Source: Antiquaquibacter oligotrophicus (GTDB lineage Bacteria > Actinomycetota > Actinomycetes > Actinomycetales > Microbacteriaceae). Taken from it: DNA of 64,000 bases. Position 1 is the stretch's first letter. Each line of letters starts with the position of its first letter. This document shows positions 1 through 8,446 of this stretch, piece after piece. The stretch spans positions 2,790,001 through 2,854,000 of the forward strand of contig NZ_CP085036.1 of the NCBI RefSeq assembly GCF_020535405.1. The letters run 5' to 3'. Made by a program: the position numbers and the translations under genes. The notes under the pieces are model-generated. The model had not been told where the DNA came from. It saw only the letters and a program-made list of their open reading frames with translations, and made no database searches.

Positions 1-48
1 GCCAATACGGCGATCGCCGACGCGGCGGACGGCTCTTCCCCGAAGTAG
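1..48 (+). CDS. C-terminal tail of an unidentified protein (partial)
   Basis: The first 15 codons of the window are open in frame 1 and end at a TAG at 46-48, reading ANTAIADAADGSSPK. The tail looks like a flexible protein end and lies about 100 bases before the next gene on the same strand. Too little is present to name a family, and a chance open frame of this length is quite possible. It is listed only because a gene probably enters from the left. Confidence 0.3.
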   Translation, partial: ANTAIADAADGSSPK

Positions 49-150
49 TGGGGTAGGTTAGGGCGGCGCCCAGCGCACCGCTGATGTGCTCGAGCGATCC
101 GCTCGCTTCCCAGATGACTCTTGCACCCCAGACAAAGGAATTCTTCGCCC

Positions 151-1350
151 GTGGCTGACATTTCGCGACGTACGTTCGATGAGAACTCGCCGCGACTTCG
201 AGTTCTTATCGGCGCCGATACCTTCGCACCGGAGATCAATGGCGCCGCGAGCTTCATTGCGCGTCTCGCCGCAGGCCTCGTGATTCGCGGTCACGATGTC
301 CACATCATGGCCCCCTCCTACGACGGTCGTCTCGGTGCGATCGAGGAGGTACACGAAGGCCAACGGATGACCGTGCATCGTGTCCGGTCCTGGCGCTGGT
401 ACCCGCACCCCACCTTCCGTTTCCTGCTCCCCTGGCGGGTGAAGGCTGAGTCCGCTCGGATCCTCGACCTGGTCAAGCCCGACGTCATCCACTTCCAGTC
501 GCACATCGTGGTGGGGCGCGGCCTCACCATCGAGGGCGCCAAGCGGGGCATCCGTCTCATCGGCACTAACCACTTCATGCCCGAGAACCTTCTCGACCAC
601 GCGATCATCATCCCGCCGTTCCTGCGCCGGTGGGCCATCCGCCGGGCATGGGCCGCCGCCGATCGTTCCTTCAGCCGTGCCGAGCGCGTGAGCACACCGA
701 CACAGAAGGCTGCGGAGTACCTCGAGAAGAACACCTCAATTCGAGGTGTGCTTGCGATTTCGTGCGGAATCGACGCGCACAACTACGTGCCGAGTTTCGA
801 CCCGGCCGACGAAAATCTCATCGTTTTTCTCGGGCGCATTGTCGACGAAAAGCAGATCGACAAGCTCATCCGCGCTTTCGCGAAACTTTCACCCGAGCTG
901 AACGCGAAGCTGCAGATTATGGGCACGGGGGACCAGGAGCATCGCCTCAAGACGCTCGCCTCGCAGCTTCGAGTTGCCGATCGCGTCCGCTTCGAGGGTC
1001 GTGTGACAGACGAATTCATCCGGGACAGCCTCACCAAAGCGAAGGTATTCGCAATGCCCTCCATCGCCGAACTCCAGAGCATTTCCACGATGGAGGCGAT
1101 GGCGTCGGGTCTGCCCATCGTGGCGGCGGATGCGATGGCGCTCCCGCACCTCGTGCACGACGGCGAGAATGGCTTCCTCTTCACTCCCGGCAACGTCGAT
1201 GAACTCGCCGAAAAGCTCACGCGAGTCCTCACCATGCCGCAGGACGAGTTGGAACGCTTCAAGCGCGAGAGCCTGTCGATCGTCGAGGCCCACGACATCC
1301 AGCGCACGCTCAACACCTTCGAGGCGCTCTACCGGGGTGAGCCGGTCTAA
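151..1350 (+). CDS. GT4-family (GT-B fold) glycosyltransferase
   Basis: This 399-residue protein has the two-domain layout of GT-B retaining glycosyltransferases. An N-terminal acceptor domain begins LRVLIGADTFAPEINGAASF. A C-terminal donor domain carries FLGRIVDEKQIDKLI and the EX7E nucleotide-sugar motif (E307 and E315, in AELQSISTMEAMASGLPI). Such cytoplasmic or membrane-associated enzymes transfer a sugar from a nucleotide donor to lipids, as in PimB or diacylglycerol glucosyltransferases. Neither donor nor acceptor can be fixed here. I chose the GTG at 151 because an AAAGGA ribosome site lies about 10 bases upstream; an in-frame TTG at 121 would add ten residues. No operon partner is visible downstream, where a repeat array begins. 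Confidence 0.85.
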   Translation: MADISRRTFDENSPRLRVLIGADTFAPEINGAASFIARLAAGLVIRGHDVHIMAPSYDGRLGAIEEVHEGQRMTVHRVRSWRWYPHPTFRFLLPWRVKAESARILDLVKPDVIHFQSHIVVGRGLTIEGAKRGIRLIGTNHFMPENLLDHAIIIPPFLRRWAIRRAWAAADRSFSRAERVSTPTQKAAEYLEKNTSIRGVLAISCGIDAHNYVPSFDPADENLIVFLGRIVDEKQIDKLIRAFAKLSPELNAKLQIMGTGDQEHRLKTLASQLRVADRVRFEGRVTDEFIRDSLTKAKVFAMPSIAELQSISTMEAMASGLPIVAADAMALPHLVHDGENGFLFTPGNVDELAEKLTRVLTMPQDELERFKRESLSIVEAHDIQRTLNTFEALYRGEPV

Positions 1351-1365
1351 GCCCCGGCGTCCCCT

Positions 1366-1470
1366 GTGGGTTGAGGAGCCGCCGAAGGCGGCGTCCTTGT
1401 GGGTTGAGGAGCCGCCGAAGGCGGCGTCCTTGTGGGTTGAGGAGCCGCCGAAGGCGGCGTCTCGAAACCC
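1366..1470. repeat. Three tandem 33-bp units forming a REP-like hairpin element
   Basis: A 33-bp unit starting GTGGGTTGAGGAGCCGCCGA repeats at 1366, 1399 and 1432 with essentially no divergence. Each unit contains the short palindrome GCCGCC-GAA-GGCGGC. The last copy runs into TCTCGAAACCC, so 1434-1470 as a whole is a longer imperfect hairpin in which GGGTT pairs with AACCC. The array sits between a glycosyltransferase stop and the 13E12-type gene. It resembles dispersed palindromic elements rather than a promoter or a Rho-independent terminator, since no T-run follows. Confidence 0.85.
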
Positions 1471-1543
1471 CCAACCCCCGACTTATCCACACCCCTCTAC
1501 TCACGGTGCTTCGTTTGTCGGTGCCCCCTGATGCACTGTTTCT

Positions 1544-2773
1544 ATGCCCGGTTCGCCCACCCTCGACGAGGCGCCCATCCTCCTGGATGAGTCCCTCCCC
1601 GACACACGTGCGCTTTTCGGGATGGCGCGCGCGGAGTTCGCCCAGTCGGCGGCAACACGCGCTCACGCGGAGCTCGTGGCCGCGATCGCCGACACGGTGC
1701 GGGAGGCGCGCGAGTTCCCGTACGCGTTTGTCGAGAACCTTCGTTCCAACGATGACGCGGTGGAGTTCGCCACTCGCGCTATCGTCGCCGATCTGGCGGT
1801 CCGCCTCGGCTTGTCGGAGGGAACGGTTCGCACTTACGCGCACGAGGCAGACCTCCTCCGCGTTCGTGCGCCTCAGGTCTGGTACTGGTTCCGTGAGGGC
1901 GAGTGTTCTATTCAGAACGCCCGCACTGCGGCGGAACAGTGTGCAAACCTCCCGGAGGAGGTATGGCCCGCCTTTGACGCAGCTATGGCCGACCTTCGCC
2001 GTCTCGCGCCTGCTCGTTTCCGTTCGAGTGCGGCGCGGACCGCCGCTCGGCTATCGAGTGCGGACCTCACGGAACGTCACACGCTCGCGGCCGTCGGCCG
2101 GCGCGTGTGGGTCGATCCCGCGCCGGACGGCATGGCATGGTTCAACGCGTTACTCTCGGCCGAGGAAGCCGCTCGTGCCTACGCGATCGTGGATGCCCGC
2201 GCTCGAGCCTTGGCGTCGGCTCCTGGGGAGTCTCGGACGCTCGCGCAACTGCGTGCGGACGTCATGACCGACCTCGTGGCGGGCCGACTCGGCGATTCTC
2301 GGGGCGCGAGTGTCACCGTCGCGGTCACAGTTCCCGTCATGACGCTGCTCGGCCTCGACGAGGCGCCAGCCACGCTCGACGGCGTGACACCCATCGAAGC
2401 AGAGACGGCCCGTCGTTTGAGTGCACATGCGCCGTCGTTTACCCGTATTCTCACCCACCCCATCTCCGGTGTGGTCCTGGACATCGACCGTGGTACCTAT
2501 CGTGTTCCCGCGGATCTGGCTCGCACCATCCGTGCACTCCACCCGATCTGCGACTTCAGCGGATGCGGACGCCCGGCGAGCGCGTGCGACCTCGATCACA
2601 CGCTTCCCTTCGGCAGCCGTGGCCCGACTTCGGGAGCGAACGTCGGCCCGCTCTGCCGCAACCACCACCGCGTTCGACACCACACGACCTGGCTGCTGGA
2701 ACGTGACGCGAGCGGACTTCTGTGGACGAGCCCCACCGGCCACTCCACGAGGGGCGATCCGCCGCCGTTCTAA
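1544..2773 (+). CDS. 13E12-repeat family HNH endonuclease-like protein (DUF222 + HNH)
   Basis: This 409-residue protein has the DUF222-type helical N-terminal region (AELVAAIADTVREAREFP onward) and ends in an HNH nuclease module at about residues 335-380. The module has a CxxxxC pair (CDFSGC), the core CDLDHTLPF, then GANVGPLCRNHHRVRHH. This is the family called 13E12 repeat proteins in mycobacteria, often multicopy in actinobacteria and probably DNA-cleaving; its biological role is not settled. The ATG at 1544 follows the hairpin array and has only a weak ribosome site. The gene is intact, with all Cys and His ligand positions present. It may be a selfish or homing-type gene, but no flanking insertion duplication is evident. 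Confidence 0.85.
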   Translation: MPGSPTLDEAPILLDESLPDTRALFGMARAEFAQSAATRAHAELVAAIADTVREAREFPYAFVENLRSNDDAVEFATRAIVADLAVRLGLSEGTVRTYAHEADLLRVRAPQVWYWFREGECSIQNARTAAEQCANLPEEVWPAFDAAMADLRRLAPARFRSSAARTAARLSSADLTERHTLAAVGRRVWVDPAPDGMAWFNALLSAEEAARAYAIVDARARALASAPGESRTLAQLRADVMTDLVAGRLGDSRGASVTVAVTVPVMTLLGLDEAPATLDGVTPIEAETARRLSAHAPSFTRILTHPISGVVLDIDRGTYRVPADLARTIRALHPICDFSGCGRPASACDLDHTLPFGSRGPTSGANVGPLCRNHHRVRHHTTWLLERDASGLLWTSPTGHSTRGDPPPF

Positions 2774-2870
2774 CCCCGACCGTAACCGGGGTGTTCGAAC
2801 TGGAGCGTCCATCCCGGTGCCGCGGGCCCCTGTATCGTTGACTCGGCTCGCTCGACGACGCGCGCGCCAC

Positions 2871-2947
2871 GGGGCGGTAGCTCAGCTGGTTAGAGCAGCG
2901 GACTCATAATCCGTCGGTCACGGGTTCAAGTCCCGTCCGCCCTACCA
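2871..2947 (+). tRNA. tRNA with CAT anticodon (elongator Met or Ile2)
   Basis: The 77 bases fold as a complete cloverleaf. The acceptor is GGGGCGG paired with CCGCCCT, the D stem is GCTC/GAGC, the anticodon stem is GCGGA/TCCGT with loop CTCATAA, the T stem is ACGGG/CCCGT with loop TTCAAGT, and a CCA end is encoded at 2945-2947. The anticodon is CAT. It is not the initiator type (the first acceptor pair is G-U rather than mismatched). Sequence alone does not decide between elongator Met and lysidine-modified Ile2. A run of six T at 2952-2957 follows and may end transcription. Confidence 0.93.
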
Positions 2948-2972
2948 AGGATTTTTTCCGCTCAGTTCCACT

Positions 2973-3350
2973 TCACAGGCTGCTGCGCACCCGCGTGGAC
3001 CGTGGGTAGTCAGTTTGAGAGATGACCGGCACCCAGTCGGGTGTGTTGGCTAACGCGATGTCAACTATTTCTGGGGGAGTGAGAACCGAGTAAGCCGAAC
3101 CGTCAATTCCCGCGGGTTTGGTGAGCTCATTGACGTGCTGACTGGATTCCGCACCGTCACTCTTACGGATGACGGGGCCCCACACTCGTACGGAGTCGAT
3201 CCGCCAGCTCCCATCTCGGTAGCCCCACGAGACCGTGGCCTTCTTGATGCGCGCGGTGCGCTGACCGACGACCATGGTGAAGTCCGTCATGAGCGGCGTT
3301 GTTGCAGACACAACGACCTGCGTTGTCGTCTCGACGAGGGTGATGTGCAC
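2973..3350 (-). CDS. Hypothetical protein, tandem paralogue of the upstream gene
   Basis: This 125-residue protein has no signal peptide or membrane segment and no family that I recognise. It is clearly paralogous to the product of 3368-3742. Both contain an N-terminal ETTT, then DFTM, TARI, a W-x-Y-x-DG-x-W block, GP-x-(I/V)-x-RKSDGA, PAG, a P-x-EI-x-D-x-ALAN-x-PDW block and a final SSL. The GTG start at 3350 has a good GGAAGG ribosome site and aligns with the paralogue's start. It lies 17 bases after the paralogue's stop, so the two are almost certainly co-transcribed. The pattern of short strands with conserved W, Y and DG suggests a small beta-rich fold. Confidence 0.7.
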   Translation of the reverse strand: MHITLVETTTQVVVSATTPLMTDFTMVVGQRTARIKKATVSWGYRDGSWRIDSVRVWGPVIRKSDGAESSQHVNELTKPAGIDGSAYSVLTPPEIVDIALANTPDWVPVISQTDYPRSTRVRSSL

Positions 3351-3367
3351 AGTGGATGCCCTTCCGC

Positions 3368-3742
3368 TCAGAGGCTGCTCGGAAGCCCCGGCGTGCGCGA
3401 GTAGCCGGACTCACTGATCGTGGGAGTCCAGTCGGGCGCGTTGGCCAGTGCGAAGTCGAGAATTTCCCCGGGTGTGACCTCGCCGTACGAACGCATCCCG
3501 GCGGGATAGGTGGCGAAGCTCACGGTCTGAGTGGAATCTGCTCCGTCACTCTTACGCACGATGGGCCCCGAGAGTTGAACGAACCCGATCACCCACGCCC
3601 CATCCTGATACGTCCAGTACACCTCCGCCTCAGTGATCCGCGCCGTTTTCGCCTTCACCGGCATCGTGAAATCGTCGATCGAGAGGATGCTGTACGCCTT
3701 AACCAGCGCGTGCGTTGTCGTCTCTCCCACCGCGATATCCAT
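3368..3742 (-). CDS. Hypothetical protein, first of two tandem paralogues
   Basis: This 124-residue cytoplasmic-looking protein is of unknown family, the upstream member of a tandem duplicated pair. Shared blocks with the downstream copy (2973-3350) run along the whole length, ending in LANAPDW and a terminal SSL. I chose the ATG at 3742 because the protein then starts MDIAVGETTT, aligning residue for residue with the MHITLVETTT start of its neighbour. An in-frame ATG at 3754 is an alternative. The ribosome site is weak. The frame is open much further upstream, but that part overlaps the DsbA-like gene and is Arg-rich shadow sequence. Confidence 0.65.
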   Translation of the reverse strand: MDIAVGETTTHALVKAYSILSIDDFTMPVKAKTARITEAEVYWTYQDGAWVIGFVQLSGPIVRKSDGADSTQTVSFATYPAGMRSYGEVTPGEILDFALANAPDWTPTISESGYSRTPGLPSSL

Positions 3743-3798
3743 GCTCGGGAGCATACCCGGAGCCAGGTGGGCTTCCACAGCGTCTACGACGCCGTGTG

Positions 3799-4572
3799 TT
3801 ATCCCTGCGCGCTGGCTTGGGAGGCGATCTCGGTGAGTTCCTCGGGCATGAGCAGCTCTGACTTGTCTCCGTTGACGAAGAGTGTCGGGGTGCCTTCGAC
3901 TCCGGCATCCTGCGCGGCGATTGTGTTGCTGAGGATCCAGCGCGCGTACTTGCCATCGCGCACACACGACAGGGTCGCGTCATCCGTGATGCCCTGCTCG
4001 TCCGAAAGGTAGGTGGCGAAGTCGTCGTCGGTCCAGAGGTCTGTCTCGGCGCCGTGGATCTCGAACAGGCCCGCGCGCACGTCGAGCCACTTGTCGGGTG
4101 CGTGCTCGGCGACACAGGTGGCGGCGCTTCCCGCGTTGGCACCGTAGTTGGAGACGAAGCGGATGCTGTGAACCTCGAGCGAGATCTCGCCCTTCGAGAT
4201 CAGGTCGTTGAACGTGTCTCCGATGAGTGCTTCGTAGTCCTGGCAGTGGGGGCAGGAGAAGTCTTCCCACAGTGACAGCGCGATGGGGGCGTCGGGATCT
4301 CCGACGGTGACGCTGGTGCCCCCGACCTCGAACGGAACGCCGCCAGCACCATTCACGGTGACCTCGGTGGATGCCTCGGGAACGTTGACGACCGTCGCGG
4401 CCTGATTGGCGGCGATAACTGCACCAGCGATACCACCGACCACGACGAGCGCACCGACGATAATCGACACCTGGATGAGCACCCGGCGGCGACGCTCCTT
4501 GCGCTCGTGCTCCTTGCGGACCTCGTTGGCCCGCTGGCGCGCCTCGAGAAGCTTGTCGTTCTTCGGGGTCAT
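3799..4572 (-). CDS. Membrane-anchored DsbA-family thioredoxin-like protein
   Basis: This 257-residue protein has a basic cytoplasmic stretch (about residues 1-30, many Lys/Arg), a single membrane anchor (about 33-56) and an extracytoplasmic thioredoxin-fold domain. The active-site motif is FSCPHC (C107 and C110), and a cis-proline loop GVEGTPTLFVNG lies near residue 225. It belongs with the actinobacterial DsbA-like proteins that form or isomerise disulfides in exported proteins. The ATG at 4572 has a strong AGAGGAG site; the open frame upstream to 4713 is not needed. It lies downstream of the giant membrane protein gene on the same strand, about 90 bases away, possibly with its own promoter. 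Confidence 0.9.
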   Translation of the reverse strand: MTPKNDKLLEARQRANEVRKEHERKERRRRVLIQVSIIVGALVVVGGIAGAVIAANQAATVVNVPEASTEVTVNGAGGVPFEVGGTSVTVGDPDAPIALSLWEDFSCPHCQDYEALIGDTFNDLISKGEISLEVHSIRFVSNYGANAGSAATCVAEHAPDKWLDVRAGLFEIHGAETDLWTDDDFATYLSDEQGITDDATLSCVRDGKYARWILSNTIAAQDAGVEGTPTLFVNGDKSELLMPEELTEIASQASAQG

Positions 4573-4663
4573 GTTTGTCGACTCCTCTGTCGTGCCGCAT
4601 GACGCGGCGTCCTGCCCAAATCCTCGGACTACGCTACAGGACGCAGTCTGGGGGGTGGCGCAG

Positions 4664-7600
4664 CTACCGTAGGTCGCGCATCCGCGCGGCAGCGCCCTTT
4701 CCTTGCCCGACACGGCGTTCCGATGTCACGGCGAGAACGAGGAGCACGGCGCCGGCCGTGGCGAGTGTGATCCACCATGGTTGAGCCCCGATGTTCTGAC
4801 CGATCTGAACGGTGAAGACAACGAGGTTCTCGATAGGGAGCACGATGATGCCGAGAATGAACGGTGCCGCCAGTCGCCGAAGGTTGCCGATCATGATCGC
4901 AACGAGGGCGAGCACGATGACGAGCACCGCGCGTTCGGTGCGCGGATCGGTTCCGGTCGCGAGGATCGACGGGAGGAAGGTGACGACAAGCCCGGGCGTG
5001 TAGAGCGCCCACGACCGCGTGAAACCTAACGGCCACGACCAGAACGTGGCCTTGTTGTCGCGGGATGCCCGTGATGCGATCACTCCGGCGGCGATCAAGG
5101 CTGCGCCCATCGGCAGCGAATACGCTTCCACTCTGAGTTCGCGTGCCGACCAACTGGCCACGGCCGCCGACCACGCCAGAGCGAAGGTGATGACGACGGG
5201 GGGAAGGATGACGGGTCTCGTCAGTCCGCGCACGACGGTGACGATCATGATCGCGAGGAGGGTGAGGCTGAGGAGAAGAAGCGTGATGATCGAAAACCAA
5301 TCGTCACCTCGCGCGGCCACCGGGCCCACCGTCGCGAAGGTCAGCGCTGGCACGAGTACCCAGCGACGTGCCGCATCCGGAACGCTCACCCCGTTGGATG
5401 GAGCCGCGAGGAGTGCTCCGGCAGCGATGGCGATCACCGTGGATGCGCCGGTGTAGAGCAGAACGGTCGGCATCGGCATCCCGTCCATGCCGACACCGTC
5501 GTATCCGAGCGCGAACCGGACCGACTGAATGACACCACCCGAGCTGGCGAGCAGGGCGATGACGAGCGAGGGAACACGAACGTGGGGTAGCTGCTCGAAT
5601 GCCCCGATGCGCGCGATTCTCGGAGTGAGACCGGCGAAGAGGACGAGCACCGTGGCGATGCCGAGCAGAAGCCACGCGCGCCAGGGCGTGATGCCGTTCG
5701 AGCCGACCGCTGCGAGGGCGACAAGGACGGGTGCCACTGCGGTGGCGAGCCCGGCCGCATACAGCCCGCGCGCCGAGAGAACAAACCCCGGGAGGCCTCG
5801 AACCACGAGGAAGAGCCCAACCGCCGCAGCGCCAAGAGTGGGTGGGAGCAGGTATGGCTCGAGTCCGGTGACACCGTTCAGCGCCCAGATCGACCACAGG
5901 GCGCCGGTGAACGAGGCACCGGCGACCGGCCAGCCGTATCGACGTCCACCGAACACTGCCGTGGCAATCGCACCCGATCCCAGGATGATCAGCACGATGA
6001 GGGTCGTGGGAAGCCCTGCCGCCGCTCGCACGAGCGCGAGAACGATGGCAAACACCGCCGTCACGAGTGAGGACACCTCGAGCGCGATTCTCGAGGCACG
6101 CGCGTGGGCGGCGGCAACACCGCGAATCTCTAACGCGCCCCCGATGAGACGCGTCGCGGGAAGCACACAGGCGATGATCGCCGCGATCACGGGCAGGGTC
6201 ACGGGGGAGGCGCTCACGGTGAGGAAATGTGCACCGAGGGAGATGATCGCCACCGCAGTCGCGGGAACGACGAGCGCGGCAGCGATCGTGCGAAGCGCTC
6301 CCGTCAGACCCTCGCGCCGACCAAGGAGGATCACGATGAGGAGCGCCACGATGACCGAGGTCGAGAGCCCCGTCCATCCGCTACGTTCCACGAACACGGT
6401 GGCAACTCCGATGAGGAACGGCACGGAGGTGACGGCGAGGATCGCGTACCAGTGAGCGGTTCGCGGCCATGGAGCGACGGTGGCGATGAGGGCGGCCACC
6501 GCGGCGGTCGAGGTAGTGAGACAGAGCACCGCGATGACGTCGAGTCCCGTGAGTGCGAGGCCCGCGGAGAGTACGACGAGAGCCCATCCGTATCCCACCG
6601 CGGTGTATGCGGGGCGTATGGGGCCGGGGACGAGTCGGGCGAGAAGGACGATGACCGCGAGCCCTGCCGCGCCGCCACCAACTCGCAGCGATTCGTCCTG
6701 CCACGCGATGATCGCCGCGAGCACAACAAGAACGTGGGCCGCGACAACGAAGGGCATCCGGATGCCCGCCCGCAGCGATCGCGCGCGTTTCACGAACGAC
6801 AGCACGACCCCCAGTGCCGATGCCACGCCGAGGGCAATGACGACCCGCGCGAGGTCGCTGAACCACGTCCACGTGGCGACGTAGACGATCGCGGCGGCGA
6901 TGTGCCATGCCGCCACCGGCAGGAAGTAGCGTGCGATGGGGTCCACCTGCTGGGCGCGTCTCCACACGGCTCTCAGCAGGATCGCCGCAATCGCTCCCGC
7001 TCCCAGGCTCAGGGCAAGTGGGAGTGCGAGTTCCGCACCACCGAACATGCCGGGATCGGCTTCACCACCTCGGAACAACACGCCGAATAGCACGACCGGC
7101 AGGAGCGACAGCGCCGCGGGCACTGACCAGATGAGCGAGATCGTCCACGCGCCGAGCCTCAGCATCCAACGGTCGAGGTGGGGCGTCTGGGGAAGCAACG
7201 CGCTGAGGGCGACAACGACCACGGCCGCTCCGGCGATGAGGGCGAATATCCACGCACCGTCGGTGACGACGATGGTCGAGAAAGCGCTGGCCGAGAGTGC
7301 AAGGAGCGCTCCCGTCAGCCAGCTCCACCAGTCATTCGCTGCGAAACGGGCTGACAGGCCAGCGATGGCGGCGAGGAGTAGGAGGCTCAGCCCAGAACCG
7401 GTTGAACGCTCCACTCCCATGGTGTCGTTTGCGAGGAGCAAAACGAGCACGGCACCTATGGCGAACAACTGGAGAACAAGCCCCGTTGTGGCATCGGCGC
7501 GCAGGGTTGAGCCAAACCGGCGTGCGAGTGCCGGATGCACCAGATACGCGAGGAGCGGCACCGCCGCGGCTCCCACCAACCCGAAGGGGACCCCCCACAT

Positions 7601-8356
7601 GCTGCCGGCACTGGTGCCGATGCTGCTGCCGATGAGCAGTGGCACCAGCGTTGCGGTGACCGTTCCGATCCAGACGGGCGATCGCAACACGACGAGTGCG
7701 CCAAAACTGAGGAGGAGCGCTGATGCCACGGCGACGGCACCGGCAGCGACAAGGAGCTTCGTCGAGAGGTCGTCAACGGGCTCGGTGACCGCCCACACGT
7801 CGAGAGCGACAAATACCGTGCCGAGCGAACCTACGGCCTCGGCGGAGAAACGAAGACGTGCGCGGGCAAGCAACCACGCAGCACCGAAGAACAGGAGGGT
7901 GAATCCCGCCACGATGGCCGTGCGGATCTCGAAGCTGTCGAGATCGGGGTTGAAGAAGGTGAAGACGATCGCGGCGATGGCGACGAGTCCGGCACCAACC
8001 ACGGCGAGGATCGACTGCAGGCTTACCCCAGAACTTGCGGTGGCGGGCTTGGTCGCTGGCGCAGCAGCGGCGGGTGTGCTCTGGACTGCCACCGGAGTAG
8101 ACGGAGCCGTAGCCGTGACGACGGCGGTCGCGCCCGTCGCGGGCGACGCCTCCGTGAGCCGCTGTACGAGAGCCTGGCGCGCCTCGAGGGCGACCGCGGC
8201 ATCCTCGGACGCCTGAAGAATGCTCCACGCGAGCGGACCCTGCAGGTCGGCACCGCAGCTGCCGCAGACGGGGCCGGCGAGGCCTCCACCGCAGCGTGGG
8301 CATAGGTTGCGATTCCGTAGTTTTCGGATGACGGGGTCGACCCAGGTCTCAGGCAT
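4664..8356 (-). CDS. Giant polytopic membrane protein with N-terminal zinc ribbon
   Basis: This 1230-residue protein starts with a four-cysteine zinc ribbon (C19, C22, C31, C34; CPRCGG and CGSCG). An Ala/Thr/Pro-rich linker reaches about residue 110. The rest is a nearly unbroken series of hydrophobic helices, by eye well over twenty, ending in a short basic tail. Nothing resembles a known transporter signature. Similar long zinc-ribbon membrane proteins occur in Microbacteriaceae as hypothetical proteins. I chose the ATG at 8356 because the zinc ribbon follows directly; the frame extends to 8527 but crosses the divergent promoter region and the neighbouring gene. The function is unknown; a role at the envelope is only a guess. 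Confidence 0.8.
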   Translation of the reverse strand: MPETWVDPVIRKLRNRNLCPRCGGGLAGPVCGSCGADLQGPLAWSILQASEDAAVALEARQALVQRLTEASPATGATAVVTATAPSTPVAVQSTPAAAAPATKPATASSGVSLQSILAVVGAGLVAIAAIVFTFFNPDLDSFEIRTAIVAGFTLLFFGAAWLLARARLRFSAEAVGSLGTVFVALDVWAVTEPVDDLSTKLLVAAGAVAVASALLLSFGALVVLRSPVWIGTVTATLVPLLIGSSIGTSAGSMWGVPFGLVGAAAVPLLAYLVHPALARRFGSTLRADATTGLVLQLFAIGAVLVLLLANDTMGVERSTGSGLSLLLLAAIAGLSARFAANDWWSWLTGALLALSASAFSTIVVTDGAWIFALIAGAAVVVVALSALLPQTPHLDRWMLRLGAWTISLIWSVPAALSLLPVVLFGVLFRGGEADPGMFGGAELALPLALSLGAGAIAAILLRAVWRRAQQVDPIARYFLPVAAWHIAAAIVYVATWTWFSDLARVVIALGVASALGVVLSFVKRARSLRAGIRMPFVVAAHVLVVLAAIIAWQDESLRVGGGAAGLAVIVLLARLVPGPIRPAYTAVGYGWALVVLSAGLALTGLDVIAVLCLTTSTAAVAALIATVAPWPRTAHWYAILAVTSVPFLIGVATVFVERSGWTGLSTSVIVALLIVILLGRREGLTGALRTIAAALVVPATAVAIISLGAHFLTVSASPVTLPVIAAIIACVLPATRLIGGALEIRGVAAAHARASRIALEVSSLVTAVFAIVLALVRAAAGLPTTLIVLIILGSGAIATAVFGGRRYGWPVAGASFTGALWSIWALNGVTGLEPYLLPPTLGAAAVGLFLVVRGLPGFVLSARGLYAAGLATAVAPVLVALAAVGSNGITPWRAWLLLGIATVLVLFAGLTPRIARIGAFEQLPHVRVPSLVIALLASSGGVIQSVRFALGYDGVGMDGMPMPTVLLYTGASTVIAIAAGALLAAPSNGVSVPDAARRWVLVPALTFATVGPVAARGDDWFSIITLLLLSLTLLAIMIVTVVRGLTRPVILPPVVITFALAWSAAVASWSARELRVEAYSLPMGAALIAAGVIASRASRDNKATFWSWPLGFTRSWALYTPGLVVTFLPSILATGTDPRTERAVLVIVLALVAIMIGNLRRLAAPFILGIIVLPIENLVVFTVQIGQNIGAQPWWITLATAGAVLLVLAVTSERRVGQGKGAAARMRDLR

Positions 8357-8446
8357 GGCGGTCAGTCTAGGGTCGAAAAATGATCGTCTGTCGACATGCG
8401 CGTCGAGCTGTGAATGCTGTCCCCGGTCGCTGCTAGCGTGAACGAC

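Noticed and set aside
1366..1470. CRISPR array
   Set aside because: The 33-bp units are directly adjacent with no spacers and no cas genes are in the window.
1130..1531. Open frame across the 33-bp repeats encoding LWVEEPPKAAS units
   Set aside because: It overlaps the end of the glycosyltransferase in another frame and the repetition comes from the DNA repeat; there is no ribosome site or family support.
1544..2773. 13E12 protein as a transposase or insertion sequence
   Set aside because: It has an HNH nuclease motif, and no terminal inverted repeats or target duplication were found around it.
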